DNA of 51,448 bases from Myxococcota bacterium (GCA_028284525.1 JANQRO010000187.1:1-51448), one strand, 5' to 3'; positions 7,971 to 17,377 are shown, counted from the first letter of the stretch. The notes: generated from the sequence alone by a model not told the origin. Program-made: numbers and translations.

Positions 7971-8753
7971 TCAGAGCTGCTCGCGTGGGAACTCGGTGGG
8001 CCAATGATCGCATGCGGCGAGGCCTTCGAGGGCGAGGCCGTAGGGGAGCTGGTCGAGCATGGCGCGTTTGACGGCCATCAGCATGGCCTCTCGGGTGAGG
8101 CGGGTCGTGAGCGGCGGGCGTTCGCGGATGCGCCGCGCGAGCAACCAGGCGCGATCGAGGAGCTCGTTCGTGGGGAGGACCTCGTTGACCACGCCGAGGG
8201 ACAGCGCCTCCGCCGCGCTCAGCACCTGTCCGGTCATGAGGAAGTAGCGGCCGCGGTTCAGGCCGAGGAGCAGCGGCCAGACGACGTGGACGCCGTCGCC
8301 GGGGACCAACCCGCTCGGGTAGTGCGGGGCGTCCTGGAAGGTCGCGTGTTCGGCGGCCAGCACCACGTCGCAGAGCAGTGCGAGCTCGGCGTGCACGGTC
8401 GCCGGGCCGTTCACCGCTGCGATCATCGGGGCCTGGATCTCGAGCTCGTTCATCAGGAGCCGCTTGGCGTCCGGCAGGACGTGGCCGGCCCAGTCGCTCG
8501 CGCTCACCGAGCTCGCGCCACCGAGGTCCTCGTGATCGATGAAGGTGTCCCCCGAACCGGTGAGGATGATCACCTTGTTCTCGGGGTCGGCCGCGATGTC
8601 GGCGAACGCGTAGCCCACTTCCTGGTGGGGGGCGAAGCCCCACACGAGGTCCCGGTCGTCGGTGTGGAAGGTGACCTGGAGAATGCCGTCCTCGCGGTGG
8701 AACTTGATGTGTTCGTAGCGGGCGGCGTATTCGTCGAGCTGCGGAAGCTTCAC
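7971..8753 (-). CDS. Crotonase-fold hydrolase, 6-oxocamphor hydrolase-like (retro-Claisenase)
   Basis: A 260-residue enoyl-CoA hydratase/isomerase superfamily protein that matches, over its length, my memory of 6-oxocamphor hydrolase, a CoA-independent beta-diketone hydrolase. The shared stretch [18 protein letters not shown] is distinctive. Trp38, His43, His121, His144 and Asp153 sit at the positions of the remembered active-site residues Trp40, His45, His122, His145 and Asp154. I infer C-C cleavage of a cyclic beta-diketone rather than hydration of an enoyl-CoA. The GTG start 8753 has AAAGGAG about 9 bases upstream. It is the last gene of the seven-gene operon, 77 bases after the DUF917 gene. 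An ordinary enoyl-CoA hydratase is the less likely alternative. Confidence 0.85.
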   Translation of the reverse strand: MKLPQLDEYAARYEHIKFHREDGILQVTFHTDDRDLVWGFAPHQEVGYAFADIAADPENKVIILTGSGDTFIDHEDLGGASSVSASDWAGHVLPDAKRLLMNELEIQAPMIAAVNGPATVHAELALLCDVVLAAEHATFQDAPHYPSGLVPGDGVHVVWPLLLGLNRGRYFLMTGQVLSAAEALSLGVVNEVLPTNELLDRAWLLARRIRERPPLTTRLTREAMLMAVKRAMLDQLPYGLALEGLAACDHWPTEFPREQL

Positions 8754-8830
8754 GGTGGAGGGCTCCTTTCGAGGAGGGAGGGGGTTGGAGCCCAGACGAT
8801 AGGTCAGCCGCAGACCCGACCCCGGCGCGA

Positions 8831-9931
8831 TCACGCGTCGGGATGGATCTCTTCGAGGGGCACAAAGTCCTGCTCGATCCCGAAGACCCGGGGGCCGAAG
8901 ACCCGGAGCGCCTCGGGGCTTCGCATGACCGGCGCGGTGCTCGCCCCCACGACCTTCACCCGTTGTCCGTAGCGGAGAGCCTCGGTGGTGATGGGCTCGG
9001 CGCTCTCGGCGTCGACGACGCAGACGAGGTCGGGAACCACCGCGCGCACCTGGCCGTTCTGACGGGCGACGAGGTTCTCGTTCTGGAACTCGATCTCGAG
9101 AGACGCTCCCTCTCCCCCGATCGACTCGATGTGACAGTGCCCGATCGAGAATCCGCGGGTGGTCTCGCGGCGCAGGTCGACGATCTTTCCGTGGAAGAGG
9201 ACCTTGCAGCGGTTGTAGTACTGGCTCGCGCGCAGCGCCTCGAGCAGGGCGGCGACGGGATCGCCGGAGCGGCGGCCGCGGGCGATGGCACGGCCGATCT
9301 CGAGTGCAACCGTCAGGGTCCCGAAGACGGCGCTGCGTTTCAGGTCCGCGCCGTTCATCGCGTAGCAGGACATCAGCGCACTCAGACCCATCTGGACGAC
9401 GTTGACCCGAGCGATGTCCTCGGTCGTCTTCGCGTCCGCGGCTTCGATGATCACGCTGTTGCCGTGCTCGTCGACGAGCGAGGCGGGGGCCGCCGGAACC
9501 CCGTAGACGTTGAAGGTGACCATCTGGAGCTCGGGAAAGGCGCGCCCCATGCCGTCGGCGTCCACGAGCGGGAGCCCCATGCGAGCCGCGGCGACGATGG
9601 GGATCATCGAATTGCAACCGCCGATCTCGACGGGCGTGATGAAGTCGGCAGGGCGGCCCCGGTGCGCTTCGAGCTTGCGGACCGCGAGGACGACGTCGTC
9701 GCCGCTGGCGATCTTCTCGACGAGCACGGTCGGGGCACCGATCATCGCCGAGGTGTACACCATGGCGTCGTCGGGGACGTCCTGGGGCGCCACGACTTCC
9801 GGCATCCCGAATTCGCGGATCGCCTCTTGCGCCATCAAGCGGCCGATGTAGGGATCGCCTCCCCCACCGGTGCCCAGGAACGCCGCCCCCCGCGCCAGGT
9901 GCTCGAGGGCCTCTGCGTCGAGCTTCATCAT
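8831..9931 (-). CDS. DUF917 family protein (S-methyl-thiohydantoin desulfurase-type family)
   Basis: A 366-residue DUF917 protein. The signature N-terminal [15 protein letters not shown] is clear, with [32 protein letters not shown] in the middle, a nearly invariant family block. Members occur beside hydantoinase/oxoprolinase HyuA-like genes, exactly as here. From memory, Pfam renamed the family after an S-methyl-thiohydantoin desulfurase of ergothioneine breakdown, but no other ergothioneine gene is present, so that activity should not be assumed. ATGATGA at the start overlaps the upstream stop: ATG 9931 overlaps TGA by 4 bases, and a second ATG at 9928 is equally possible. Translational coupling with HyuA is likely. 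Confidence 0.9.
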   Translation of the reverse strand: MMKLDAEALEHLARGAAFLGTGGGGDPYIGRLMAQEAIREFGMPEVVAPQDVPDDAMVYTSAMIGAPTVLVEKIASGDDVVLAVRKLEAHRGRPADFITPVEIGGCNSMIPIVAAARMGLPLVDADGMGRAFPELQMVTFNVYGVPAAPASLVDEHGNSVIIEAADAKTTEDIARVNVVQMGLSALMSCYAMNGADLKRSAVFGTLTVALEIGRAIARGRRSGDPVAALLEALRASQYYNRCKVLFHGKIVDLRRETTRGFSIGHCHIESIGGEGASLEIEFQNENLVARQNGQVRAVVPDLVCVVDAESAEPITTEALRYGQRVKVVGASTAPVMRSPEALRVFGPRVFGIEQDFVPLEEIHPDA

Positions 9932-11499
9932 CCCGCCCGTCCCGGTGCGCCGGACGCCAGGGCGAGATCCCCGGCGACCTTCATGCGCACGCGCACGGCT
10001 CCACCCGGGATGTAGGACAGAGGGACCTCCTCGATGTCGACGGTCTCCACGCTGGCTTCCGCGGCCCCGGCTTCGACGGCCAGGCGCACCGCCTCCGCGC
10101 GGGCGTCGGCCAGCGCGTTGTCGCGGCCCACGTGTTCGTAGGAGAAGACGCGGTCTACCTCGCCACCGACCTGCGCGATCGAGGCACCGATCGCGTTGGC
10201 CACGCCCGCGTGTTCGGGGACCACACGATCGGAGCAGCCCGGGATGTCGCGATCCACCAGCACCGCTCCGCCACCCACCAACACGAGGGGCACCGGGTCC
10301 GCGTTGGTCTTCACGCGGTCGACGCCTTCGGCCAGGATCGTGTGGATCCGGTCGATTCCCGCGGCCACGAGGGCGGGATCGAGGGTCGCGACCGCCGCGG
10401 GGTCGCCGATGCGAGCGGATCCGGCCGCGACCGCGAGGTCGGTCGCGGTCAGGGTGGCTCCGCCGAAGACCAACGCGTCTCGCTCGAGGCGGTAGCTCAC
10501 CGACCGGGGGCCGACCGCGACGCCCGATTCGGTCTCTTCGACCAGACTCCCACCCCCCAACCCGAGCGCGATCACGTCGGGCATCCGGAAGTTGGTGCGC
10601 ACCCCGCCGATGTCCACGGTGACCGAAGACTCTCGCGGAAACCCCCCGGAGAGCACGCCGATATCGGTGGTCGTCCCCCCGATATCGGCGACGACGGCGT
10701 CCGCGAGCCCCGAGAGGTAGACGGCGCCCCGCATGCTGTTGGTGGGTCCCGAGGCGAAGGTGAGCACCGGGTACTGCTCGACGTAGTCGGCGCGCATGAG
10801 GGTGCCGTCGTTCTGGCTGATGAAGAACGGCGCGTCGATCGAGAGGGCGCCGAGCGCCACCCGGAACGAGGCGACGACACGACCGGCGAGATCGGCCAGG
10901 CTGGCGTTCATGATGGCCGCGTTCTCTCGCTCGAGAAGACCGATGCGACCGATGCGCGCCGAGAGCGTCACGGCGGCGTCCGGGAGCTCTTCGAGGAGGA
11001 TCCCCCGGGCCCGTTCCTCCAGGTCGGCGTTGACCGGAGAGAACAGACCCACGACCGCCGCCGCCCGGAGCCCTTTGCGCTTCATGTCGCGGGCGGCGTC
11101 GCGCACACCGACTTCGTCGAAGGGCGCGTTGACACGGCCGTCGCACTGATAGCCGCCGCGGATGAGGTAGGGATGGGTGCCGACGGCACGGCGGAGGTCG
11201 GCGGGCCAATCGACCAGCGGCGGGAGCGCCTGCGCGGCCGGCAACGCGATTCGAAGCACCGCCACCTCCAGGAGGTCGCGCCGCTCGACAAAGGCGTTGG
11301 TGAACTGGGTGGTGCCGATCATCACACTCTCGATCCGATCGGCGGCGACACCGGAATCCGAGAGCACGGCGCGGATCGCCGCGACGATTCCGTCGCTCAC
11401 GTTGTCGCTCGTCGCCGACTTGTGGCTGGCGACCAGGCCGCGGCCGTCCATCACGACCGCGTCGGTGTTGGTGCCCCCGACGTCGACTCCGATCCTCAA
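9928..11499 (-). CDS. Hydantoinase/oxoprolinase family protein, HyuA-type
   Basis: A 523-residue ATP-dependent amidohydrolase-type subunit. It carries the N-terminal phosphate motif [13 protein letters not shown]-like (residues 4-14, [11 protein letters not shown]), [15 protein letters not shown], a second ATPase-like motif [17 protein letters not shown] and the GLGGGS turn. Relatives hydrolyse cyclic amides such as hydantoin, 5-oxoproline or N-methylhydantoin using ATP. No HyuB partner follows; the DUF917 gene occupies that place. The start is TTG 11499, with GAGGGAGA about 6 bases before and no ATG or GTG at the family's usual MRIGVDVGG position. It lies 41 bases after the LLM gene in the same operon. 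Confidence 0.9.
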   Translation of the reverse strand: MRIGVDVGGTNTDAVVMDGRGLVASHKSATSDNVSDGIVAAIRAVLSDSGVAADRIESVMIGTTQFTNAFVERRDLLEVAVLRIALPAAQALPPLVDWPADLRRAVGTHPYLIRGGYQCDGRVNAPFDEVGVRDAARDMKRKGLRAAAVVGLFSPVNADLEERARGILLEELPDAAVTLSARIGRIGLLERENAAIMNASLADLAGRVVASFRVALGALSIDAPFFISQNDGTLMRADYVEQYPVLTFASGPTNSMRGAVYLSGLADAVVADIGGTTTDIGVLSGGFPRESSVTVDIGGVRTNFRMPDVIALGLGGGSLVEETESGVAVGPRSVSYRLERDALVFGGATLTATDLAVAAGSARIGDPAAVATLDPALVAAGIDRIHTILAEGVDRVKTNADPVPLVLVGGGAVLVDRDIPGCSDRVVPEHAGVANAIGASIAQVGGEVDRVFSYEHVGRDNALADARAEAVRLAVEAGAAEASVETVDIEEVPLSYIPGGAVRVRMKVAGDLALASGAPGRAG

Positions 11500-11540
11500 T
11501 TCGATCTCCCTCTCTGTCCCAGGCGCGACCTGGGGTCGGG

Positions 11541-12533
11541 CTACACGCGGGGGAGGACGTCTCGCGCCGCGAGGGCGAGCTGGCTCTCCATCTCCTCCGC
11601 GGACGCGACCGTCAGGCACACCTGCGCGGCCCCGGCCCCGAGGAGCGCCCGGACCCGCTCGGCGCACTCGTCCGGCGTCCCGGCGACGGCGAGCTGGCCG
11701 ATCCACTCGCCCGGCATCTCCTTGGCGACGACCGCGGGATCTCCGAGAGCCTGGAGGTCGGCGATCGCGTCGTTGATGCCCAGGGGCTCGGTGAGCGGAC
11801 TCGGGCCGACGGCGGTGATGTAGTGGGCGATCACCGCGCCCGCGGCGGCGTGTGCCTTGGCGCGATCGGTGTCGCACGCGAAGATCGCGAGGACGGGGAG
11901 CTCGTGCCGGGTCCGGCCCGAGCGCGCGGCGCCGCGTTCGATATGTCGCTTTGCCGCCTCGAGGTAGGGGGGCGCGATCAGCACGCTCCCGAGTGTCCCG
12001 TCGGCCACTTCCCCGGAGAGTTCGAGCGAGCGCGGCCCCAACACCCCCGTGACGATCCGTGTCCCGGGGCAGGGGTGCGAGAGATGGATCTGGTCGCAGT
12101 GGAAGTGCCCCTGGTGCTCGGTCACGGTGTCGCCTTCGAGCAGACGGCGGATGATGGTCACGGCTTCGCGCAAGGTCCCGAGCGGCGATCGGGGACGAAG
12201 CCCCATCTGCTCGGTCCAGGCCGGAACACCGTGACCGATCCCGGCGACGAGTCGTCCCGGATAGGCGCGCCCGAGCGTGGCGATCTCCATGGCGGTGACC
12301 GCCGGGTGACGCGCGACCGACGAGACGATCCCGATTCCACAGCGGAGACGCGACGTCGAGCCCAGCACGATCCCGGCGCTGGAGAACGCCGCCAGTTCGA
12401 AGTAGTCCTCCGCCGCCCAGACGTCGCGGTAGCCGAGCTCTTCGATCGCCCGCGCCAACCCGGGGAGCCGTTCGGGCGGGAGATAGGGCGGGATGCACAC
12501 CGCGAGGGGGTGGTCGTAGCGGGCGTAGTCCAC
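11541..12533 (-). CDS. LLM class flavin/F420-type oxidoreductase
   Basis: A 330-residue luciferase-like TIM-barrel oxidoreductase. The order of segments (LARAIEELGYRDVWAAEDYFE, RLRCGIGIVSSVARHPAVTAMEIATLGRAYPGRLVAGIGHGVPAW and the C-terminal GTPDECAERVRALLGAGAAQVCL) is that of the F420-dependent methylenetetrahydromethanopterin reductase-like branch. Whether it uses F420H2 or FMNH2 cannot be told from sequence. The GTG start 12533 has GAGGAG 8 bases upstream. It is fourth in the operon, 26 bases after the molybdenum subunit gene. An oxygenase or dehydrogenase role between ring hydroxylation and amide cleavage is inferred from position only. Confidence 0.88.
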   Translation of the reverse strand: MDYARYDHPLAVCIPPYLPPERLPGLARAIEELGYRDVWAAEDYFELAAFSSAGIVLGSTSRLRCGIGIVSSVARHPAVTAMEIATLGRAYPGRLVAGIGHGVPAWTEQMGLRPRSPLGTLREAVTIIRRLLEGDTVTEHQGHFHCDQIHLSHPCPGTRIVTGVLGPRSLELSGEVADGTLGSVLIAPPYLEAAKRHIERGAARSGRTRHELPVLAIFACDTDRAKAHAAAGAVIAHYITAVGPSPLTEPLGINDAIADLQALGDPAVVAKEMPGEWIGQLAVAGTPDECAERVRALLGAGAAQVCLTVASAEEMESQLALAARDVLPRV

Positions 12534-12559
12534 GGGGAGCGCTCCTCGGGCTCGTCGGG

Positions 12560-14854
12560 TCAGGGGGCGATGCCCCGCGCTTCGAGTGCCGCGAGCACGT
12601 CTTCGGGGGCAATCGGAATCTTGGGGATTCGCACCCCGATCGCGTCGGCGACCGCGTTGCCGATGACCGCCGGCGCCAACACGAGCGACGGCTCGGCGGC
12701 GCCCTTGGCGCCGAAGGGTCCGCTGTCGTCGGGATGCTCGAGGAGCAGGGTCTCGACCTCCGGAATGTCGATCGCCAAGGGCAACCGGCAGTCCTTGAGG
12801 GTTCGCTCGAGGTAGCGCCCGTCGCGCACCCGCAGCCCTTCGTAGAGCGCGTACCCGATCCCCTGACACACACCACCCTGGATCTGTCCCCGCACCGCCG
12901 TCGGGTTGATGGCGGTCCCCACCTCCTGGGCCACCACGTAGCGCACCACCCGCACCCGGCCGGTCACCGGGTCGACGGCGACCTTGGCGAAGTGGACGTG
13001 ATAGGTGGGGGTCGGGAGCGCGGGAAACGCGAGCCCGCTGGCGCGCGAGGTGTCGAACGCGATCGGCGCCTCGCTGTGCCGGCCGGTGCCCACGATGGCG
13101 CCCGAGCCGAACGCGGCGGCCGCCAACACCTCGACGAGCGCGAGACGTTTCTCTGGCTGACCGGTGGCGAGCACGAAACCGTCGTCGAGGTCCAGATCCG
13201 CGGGGTCGGTTCCCATGAGCCTCGCCGCATCGGCGAGGACCTTCTCCCGTACCTCGACCGCGGCGTACTGGGCGGCGCGACCGACCGCCCGCGTGGTCCG
13301 GCTGCCCTGGGCGCCGCCGTCGTAGCCACTGCTGTCGGTATCGGGAGGGGCCACGTGCACCTGGCTCGGGTCGAGCCCCAGCACCTCGGCGACGACCTGC
13401 ACGACGCCCTGGTAGATCGCTCCGGTTCCGATATCGCAGCCGCCGGTCACGACGTGCGCGGTGCCGTCTTCGTTGAGCTTGACGCTGGCCGAGCCCGGGA
13501 GCGGATTGGTGAGCCACACACAGGTCGCGATGCCGATCCCCTCGAGGGGCTCTTTCTCCCGGTCGAGCGTCGCCCAGGGTGCGCTGCGTTCGATCGCGTC
13601 GAATCCTTCGCGCGCGATGTGGACGTCGTCGAGCACCTGTCCGTTGAGCAGGGGCTCGCCGTCGCGCAGCAGCTGGCGCAGCCGATAGTCGCGCCGGTCG
13701 ACACCGAGCTCGTCGGCGATGTGATCCATGTGCTCTTCGACCGCGGTGCAGATGGGCACGCCCGACACCCCGCGAAACGCGCCCGTGGGGGTCGAGTGGG
13801 TGTAGATCAGCCGGAATCGCAACCGGGCTTCGGCGACCCGATAGCAGCCCGCGCCCATGAGCAGCACGATTCCCGACATCAGCGGGAGCTCGCCGGAGTA
13901 CGCCCCGTTGTCGTGGTCCGAGAGCAGCTCGCGCCCGAGGATGTTGCCCTCGGCGTCGAGGGCGGAACGGATGGTGATCTCCGCTCCCTCCCGGCTGGTG
14001 GCGACCAGGAGATCCTCGTCGCGAGTGAACGCGAGCTTCACCGGCCGACCCGCCGCGGCGCGCGACAACAACGCGGCGTAGGGCTCGGGGCCGAAGTCGA
14101 GCTTGCCGCCGAAACCGCCGCCTACCGTCTGGCCCTCCACGCGCACATCGCTCGGCCGGACGGCGAGAAACTGCGCCACCCGGTCGCGGAGGTTGAAGAT
14201 GTACTGATGGCCGCTCTGGATGACGTAGCGTCCGTCGCGGTAGTGGGCGACCGCGGCCTTGGGCTCGAGGTATCCCTGGTACTGGCGCCCGAATGCAAAG
14301 CGATCCTCGACCACGCGATGGGCCGACCGAAAGGCCTCCTCGAACCCCTCGGTCGTGTGTTCCCACTGGGCGGCGACATTGCCGTCCCGGTGGAGCGCGA
14401 CCCCGGGGAGACACGCGTACTCCGAGAGCTCCGGATGCACCCGCGGCGCGTCGGGGGCGAGGGCCGAGGTGGGGTCGGTCAGCACGCGAGCCTCTTCGAG
14501 CTCGAGCTCCACCGCCTCGAGCGCCGCCCGGGCCTGCTCGACGCTCTCGGCGGCGATCGCCGCGATAGGCTCTCCCGCATAGCGGACCCGCTCCTGCGCA
14601 AAGAGCGGCGTGTCCCGGATGACCCAGCCCGCCAGATCCGTCGGGGCATCCGCCGCGCAGACGACGGCCCGGACGCCCGGCATCTGTTTCGCGCGCGAGA
14701 GGTCGAGCCGCACGATCCGACCCGCCGGAAGGGGGGAGCGCAAGACCGCTCCGTGCAGGAGTCGCCCGGGGGCGAGGTCGGCGGTGTAGGTCGCGCGACC
14801 CGTGACCTTCGCGCGACCGTCACGGCGAACCGTGCTCTGTCCGACCACCTTCAC
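12560..14854 (-). CDS. Molybdenum hydroxylase large subunit (xanthine dehydrogenase/CoxL family)
   Basis: The molybdopterin-binding catalytic subunit (764 residues) of a xanthine-oxidase-family hydroxylase, which inserts water-derived oxygen into electron-poor carbons or oxidises aldehydes. It carries Gln242 and GGGFGGK (245-251), the GAFRGVSG loop, GTGAIYQGVVQVVAEVLG, and the catalytic Glu721 in FGAKGAAEPS. It lacks the CO-dehydrogenase VAYxCSFR active-site loop (GAFRGVSG stands in that region), so CO oxidation is unlikely. The GTG start 14854 overlaps the 2Fe-2S subunit stop in GTGA, with GGGAGG 6 bases before. With the two following features it forms the usual three-subunit enzyme. Substrate unknown; a heterocycle is likely. 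Confidence 0.93.
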   Translation of the reverse strand: MKVVGQSTVRRDGRAKVTGRATYTADLAPGRLLHGAVLRSPLPAGRIVRLDLSRAKQMPGVRAVVCAADAPTDLAGWVIRDTPLFAQERVRYAGEPIAAIAAESVEQARAALEAVELELEEARVLTDPTSALAPDAPRVHPELSEYACLPGVALHRDGNVAAQWEHTTEGFEEAFRSAHRVVEDRFAFGRQYQGYLEPKAAVAHYRDGRYVIQSGHQYIFNLRDRVAQFLAVRPSDVRVEGQTVGGGFGGKLDFGPEPYAALLSRAAAGRPVKLAFTRDEDLLVATSREGAEITIRSALDAEGNILGRELLSDHDNGAYSGELPLMSGIVLLMGAGCYRVAEARLRFRLIYTHSTPTGAFRGVSGVPICTAVEEHMDHIADELGVDRRDYRLRQLLRDGEPLLNGQVLDDVHIAREGFDAIERSAPWATLDREKEPLEGIGIATCVWLTNPLPGSASVKLNEDGTAHVVTGGCDIGTGAIYQGVVQVVAEVLGLDPSQVHVAPPDTDSSGYDGGAQGSRTTRAVGRAAQYAAVEVREKVLADAARLMGTDPADLDLDDGFVLATGQPEKRLALVEVLAAAAFGSGAIVGTGRHSEAPIAFDTSRASGLAFPALPTPTYHVHFAKVAVDPVTGRVRVVRYVVAQEVGTAINPTAVRGQIQGGVCQGIGYALYEGLRVRDGRYLERTLKDCRLPLAIDIPEVETLLLEHPDDSGPFGAKGAAEPSLVLAPAVIGNAVADAIGVRIPKIPIAPEDVLAALEARGIAP

Positions 14855-15324
14855 GACGGACCTCCCTGCTCTCGACATCCCACGGCCTGGCGAGCGGCGC
14901 GAACGATCGCCGCATAGCCGGTGCAGCGACAGAGATTCCCGGACAGCGCTTCGCGGATGCGATCCACCGACGGGTCGGACTCCGCGCGCAAGAGCGCCGT
15001 GAGCGTCATGACGATGCCCGGTGTGCAGAACCCGCACTGCACCCCACCCGTCTCGAGGAGCGCGTTCTGGAGCGGAGACAAGGTCTCGCCACCGATGCCT
15101 TCGATGGTCTCGACCGATCGTCCGTGGGCCGACCCGCCCGGGTAGAGACAGGAGGCGACCGGTCGGCCCTCCACCAACACGGTACAGGCGCCGCACTCGC
15201 CTTCGCGGCACCCGTCCTTGGTACCCGTCAGGAAGAGGCGGTCGCGCAACACGTCGAGGAGGACTTCGCGGGGTTCGATCTCGACCTGCTCGGCACGCCC
15301 GTTGACCTGCAACCGGATCTTCAC
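14851..15324 (-). CDS. Molybdenum hydroxylase 2Fe-2S subunit
   Basis: The 157-residue electron-transfer subunit of the molybdenum hydroxylase. The plant-type ferredoxin cluster cysteines are Cys39, Cys44, Cys47 and Cys59 (CREGECGAC ... C). The second helical cluster uses Cys97, Cys100, Cys132 and Cys134 (CGFCTPG ... CRCTG). Length is typical. The GTG start 15324 has GGAGG 5 bases upstream. The gene sits 24 bases after the FAD subunit and overlaps the large subunit by 4 bases, implying coupled synthesis. Confidence 0.95.
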   Translation of the reverse strand: MKIRLQVNGRAEQVEIEPREVLLDVLRDRLFLTGTKDGCREGECGACTVLVEGRPVASCLYPGGSAHGRSVETIEGIGGETLSPLQNALLETGGVQCGFCTPGIVMTLTALLRAESDPSVDRIREALSGNLCRCTGYAAIVRAARQAVGCREQGGPS

Positions 15325-15348
15325 GATCGCCTCCGCCGACGGGCCACG

Positions 15349-16215
15349 CTACGTCGCCGCAACGGCCGCACGACACTCTCGCACCGCGCGTATCAAGAGC
15401 CGCGGAAGAACGGCGCGGCGATAGCTCGCGGACGCGCGCTCGTCGTCGACCGGCGACGACTCCGCCGCGAGCCTCTCGCCCGCCCGGGCGATCCGGTCGG
15501 GGTCGAGTGGCCCCACGAGCAGCCGCTCCGCCTCCACCGCGCGGGTCGGGACGGGGCCGACCGAACACGTCGCGAGACGGGCCGCCGCGACCTCGCGCCC
15601 GGAGGTCTCGAAGTCGAGGCGCGCCGCGAGCCCGGCGATCGCGACCTCCATCGCGCCCCGCCGCCCGACCTTGAGGTAGACGTCGGCGCTCGTCTCCGGT
15701 GGCGGGTCGAGGGAGAACGCGGTGACGAGCTCGTCGGCCTGGCGTCGCGTCTCACCCGAGCCCGTCAGGAACCGGCCGAGTTCGACGCTGTGCTCACCGC
15801 GCGCGGCACTGCGCAGCGTGACGAGCGCGTCGTGGACGAGGAGCGGTGGGAGCAGATCCGCGCTGGGTGATGCGTCGCACACGTTGCCGCCCAGCGTGGC
15901 GACGGATTGCGTTTGCCAGCCACCGACGCATCCGGCGGCCTGGCACACCGCGCGATAGCGATCGCAAAGAAGCGGATGCTCCGCCACGTCTCGAAGTGTC
16001 GTGAGCGCCCCGATCACGACGCGATCACCGTCGCGCGAAACACCGGCGAGTTCGCTCCGCAGCCCGTCGAGTTGGACCAAGGTGTCGGGATTCGACACGC
16101 CCTGTGCCAGTCTTCGCATGACGTGGGTGCCGCCGGCGAGCAGCTCGGCGCGGTGACGGCGCGCGGCCAACACGTCCAGTACGTCGTCGATCGTCTCGGC
16201 TCGCAGGAACTCCAC
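15349..16215 (-). CDS. Molybdenum hydroxylase FAD-binding subunit (CoxM-like)
   Basis: A 288-residue FAD-binding subunit of the three-subunit hydroxylase, passing electrons to the external acceptor. The N-terminal LLAGGTHVMRRL flavin-pyrophosphate motif and the second motif SVATLGGNVCDASPSADL are both recognisable; the C-terminal CO-dehydrogenase flavoprotein domain follows. It is the first gene of the operon running left to 7971. The start is GTG 16215, where MEFLRAETIDD matches the family. No Shine-Dalgarno precedes it, but TACCGT ends 7 bases upstream, so the operon mRNA may begin at the start codon. Confidence 0.92.
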   Translation of the reverse strand: MEFLRAETIDDVLDVLAARRHRAELLAGGTHVMRRLAQGVSNPDTLVQLDGLRSELAGVSRDGDRVVIGALTTLRDVAEHPLLCDRYRAVCQAAGCVGGWQTQSVATLGGNVCDASPSADLLPPLLVHDALVTLRSAARGEHSVELGRFLTGSGETRRQADELVTAFSLDPPPETSADVYLKVGRRGAMEVAIAGLAARLDFETSGREVAAARLATCSVGPVPTRAVEAERLLVGPLDPDRIARAGERLAAESSPVDDERASASYRRAVLPRLLIRAVRECRAAVAAT

Positions 16216-16222
16216 GATCCGA

Positions 16223-16228
16223 ACGGTA
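16223..16228 (-). promoter_or_regulatory. -10-like element TACCGT of the seven-gene operon
   Basis: On the minus strand TACCGT is followed by 7 bases and then the GTG of the FAD subunit, the geometry of a leaderless transcript. No -35 is recognised. Confidence 0.35.
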
Positions 16229-16546
16229 GGTCGGGGGGTCCGACCCCGTCCACGGTCTCGTCCCCGTCGGCACCGGACCCCCGGGAGCCCTGGATGGTGG
16301 GGGAGCCGCGGGGTCGCCAGGTGGGCGCAAGACGGCGAGGCCCGGCGCTAACGTCTCGGCTCCGCTCCGATTTCTCCCGATGCCGAGCGTCTCGCGTCCG
16401 GTGGGGTCCAGCTTCGCGTCCGGGGTCCGCCGCGCTCCGCGGCGGGCTGCTCCGTCGCGCGGGGAACCGGAGGCGGGAGCCGCCCTTCGACGCACAGGTC
16501 GCGGGATTGCGGGCCCACGTATGTCACCATCCGGAGCGCGGGAATC
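16229..16546. other. Intergenic region between divergent genes
   Basis: About 320 bases between the leftward molybdenum hydroxylase operon and the rightward membrane beta-helix gene. It holds a -10-like TAACGT at 16349-16354 on the plus strand. I see no RNA gene, clear operator or believable ORF. Confidence 0.4.
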
Positions 16547-17377
16547 GTGCGAAGCCCCACTGCATGGGAGCCCAGAGCGTTGGTCGAGGGCGGAGACGGA
16601 CGGGCAAAGGGCGTGGTGCGGATCCTCCGCCTGGCGTGGTCGATCGCGTCGCTCTTCGTCGTGGAGAGCCTCGTCTTCGGCGTGTCGCTGCTCCCCGCGG
16701 TCCTCTTCTGGCAGTGGCACCTCACGTGGCAACTCGAGCCGCCCTGGTTTCGGGTGTTCGTCCTCTCGATGGCGGCGATCCCCGCGTATCTCGTCTTTGC
16801 GGTGGCCTTCATGATGCTCTCGGCGCTCGCGATGCGCATCGCGGGCTGGCGCCCCCCGCGCCGGGCAGAGGTTCGGATCGACGCCTTCGAATGGCCCATG
16901 CTCGATTGGATCCGCTACACGATCTCGTTTCACATGGTGCGGGTGTTCTCGGGGAGCTTCCTCCGCACGACGCCGCTCTGGGTGCTCTACATGCGTCTCA
17001 ACGGTGCGCGGTTGGGACGCCGTGTCTGGGTCAACTCCCTCGACGTCACGGACCACTGCATGCTCGAGTTCGGAGACGACGTGGTGATCGGCGGCGGGGT
17101 GCACCTCTCGGGTCATACCGTCGAGCGGGGTCTCTTCAAGACGGCGCCGGTGGTGCTCGGGCGGGGTGTGACGATCGGGGTCGGGGCCAATATCGAAATC
17201 GGTGTCGAGGCGGGACCCGAGTGTCAGATCGGCGCGCTCTCGGCGGTGCCCAAGTTCCAACGACTCGAGGGCCACAGCACCTACGTCGGCATCCCCGCCC
17301 GAAAGATCGAGACCCGGGCGGACGCGGCTTCGGCCGAGTCCCGTCGACCCGAGCCGCCGCGGGAGACGGGCCGATGA
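16547..17377 (+). CDS. Membrane-anchored left-handed beta-helix (hexapeptide) protein
   Basis: A protein of up to 276 residues with two hydrophobic segments (about residues 30-58 and 67-98) and then hexapeptide-type repeats: NSLDVTDHCMLEFGDDVVIGGGVHLSGHT ... VVLGRGVTIGVGANIEIGVEAG, ending TYVGIPARKI. This is the acyltransferase beta-helix seen in LpxA/DapD-type enzymes and in the C-terminal part of some amide synthetases. No catalytic His is assignable with confidence. The start is uncertain: GTG 16547 gives the longest sensible form; GTG 16616, with AAAGGG 4 bases upstream, would start directly before the first membrane segment. The stop overlaps the next gene in ATGA, so the two act together. 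Confidence 0.75.
   Translation: MRSPTAWEPRALVEGGDGRAKGVVRILRLAWSIASLFVVESLVFGVSLLPAVLFWQWHLTWQLEPPWFRVFVLSMAAIPAYLVFAVAFMMLSALAMRIAGWRPPRRAEVRIDAFEWPMLDWIRYTISFHMVRVFSGSFLRTTPLWVLYMRLNGARLGRRVWVNSLDVTDHCMLEFGDDVVIGGGVHLSGHTVERGLFKTAPVVLGRGVTIGVGANIEIGVEAGPECQIGALSAVPKFQRLEGHSTYVGIPARKIETRADAASAESRRPEPPRETGR

Noticed and set aside
8831-11499. Ergothioneine degradation locus
   Set aside because: DUF917 and HyuA fit, but ergothionase, thiourocanate hydratase and S-methyltransferase genes are absent.
12560-14854. Carbon monoxide dehydrogenase large subunit
   Set aside because: The characteristic VAYxCSFR active-site loop is missing; GAFRGVSG is present instead.
16547-16900. Alternative frame starting at ATG 16380 as the true gene
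   Set aside because: Its product is Ser/Arg-rich without domains, while the chosen frame gives clear membrane and beta-helix segments.
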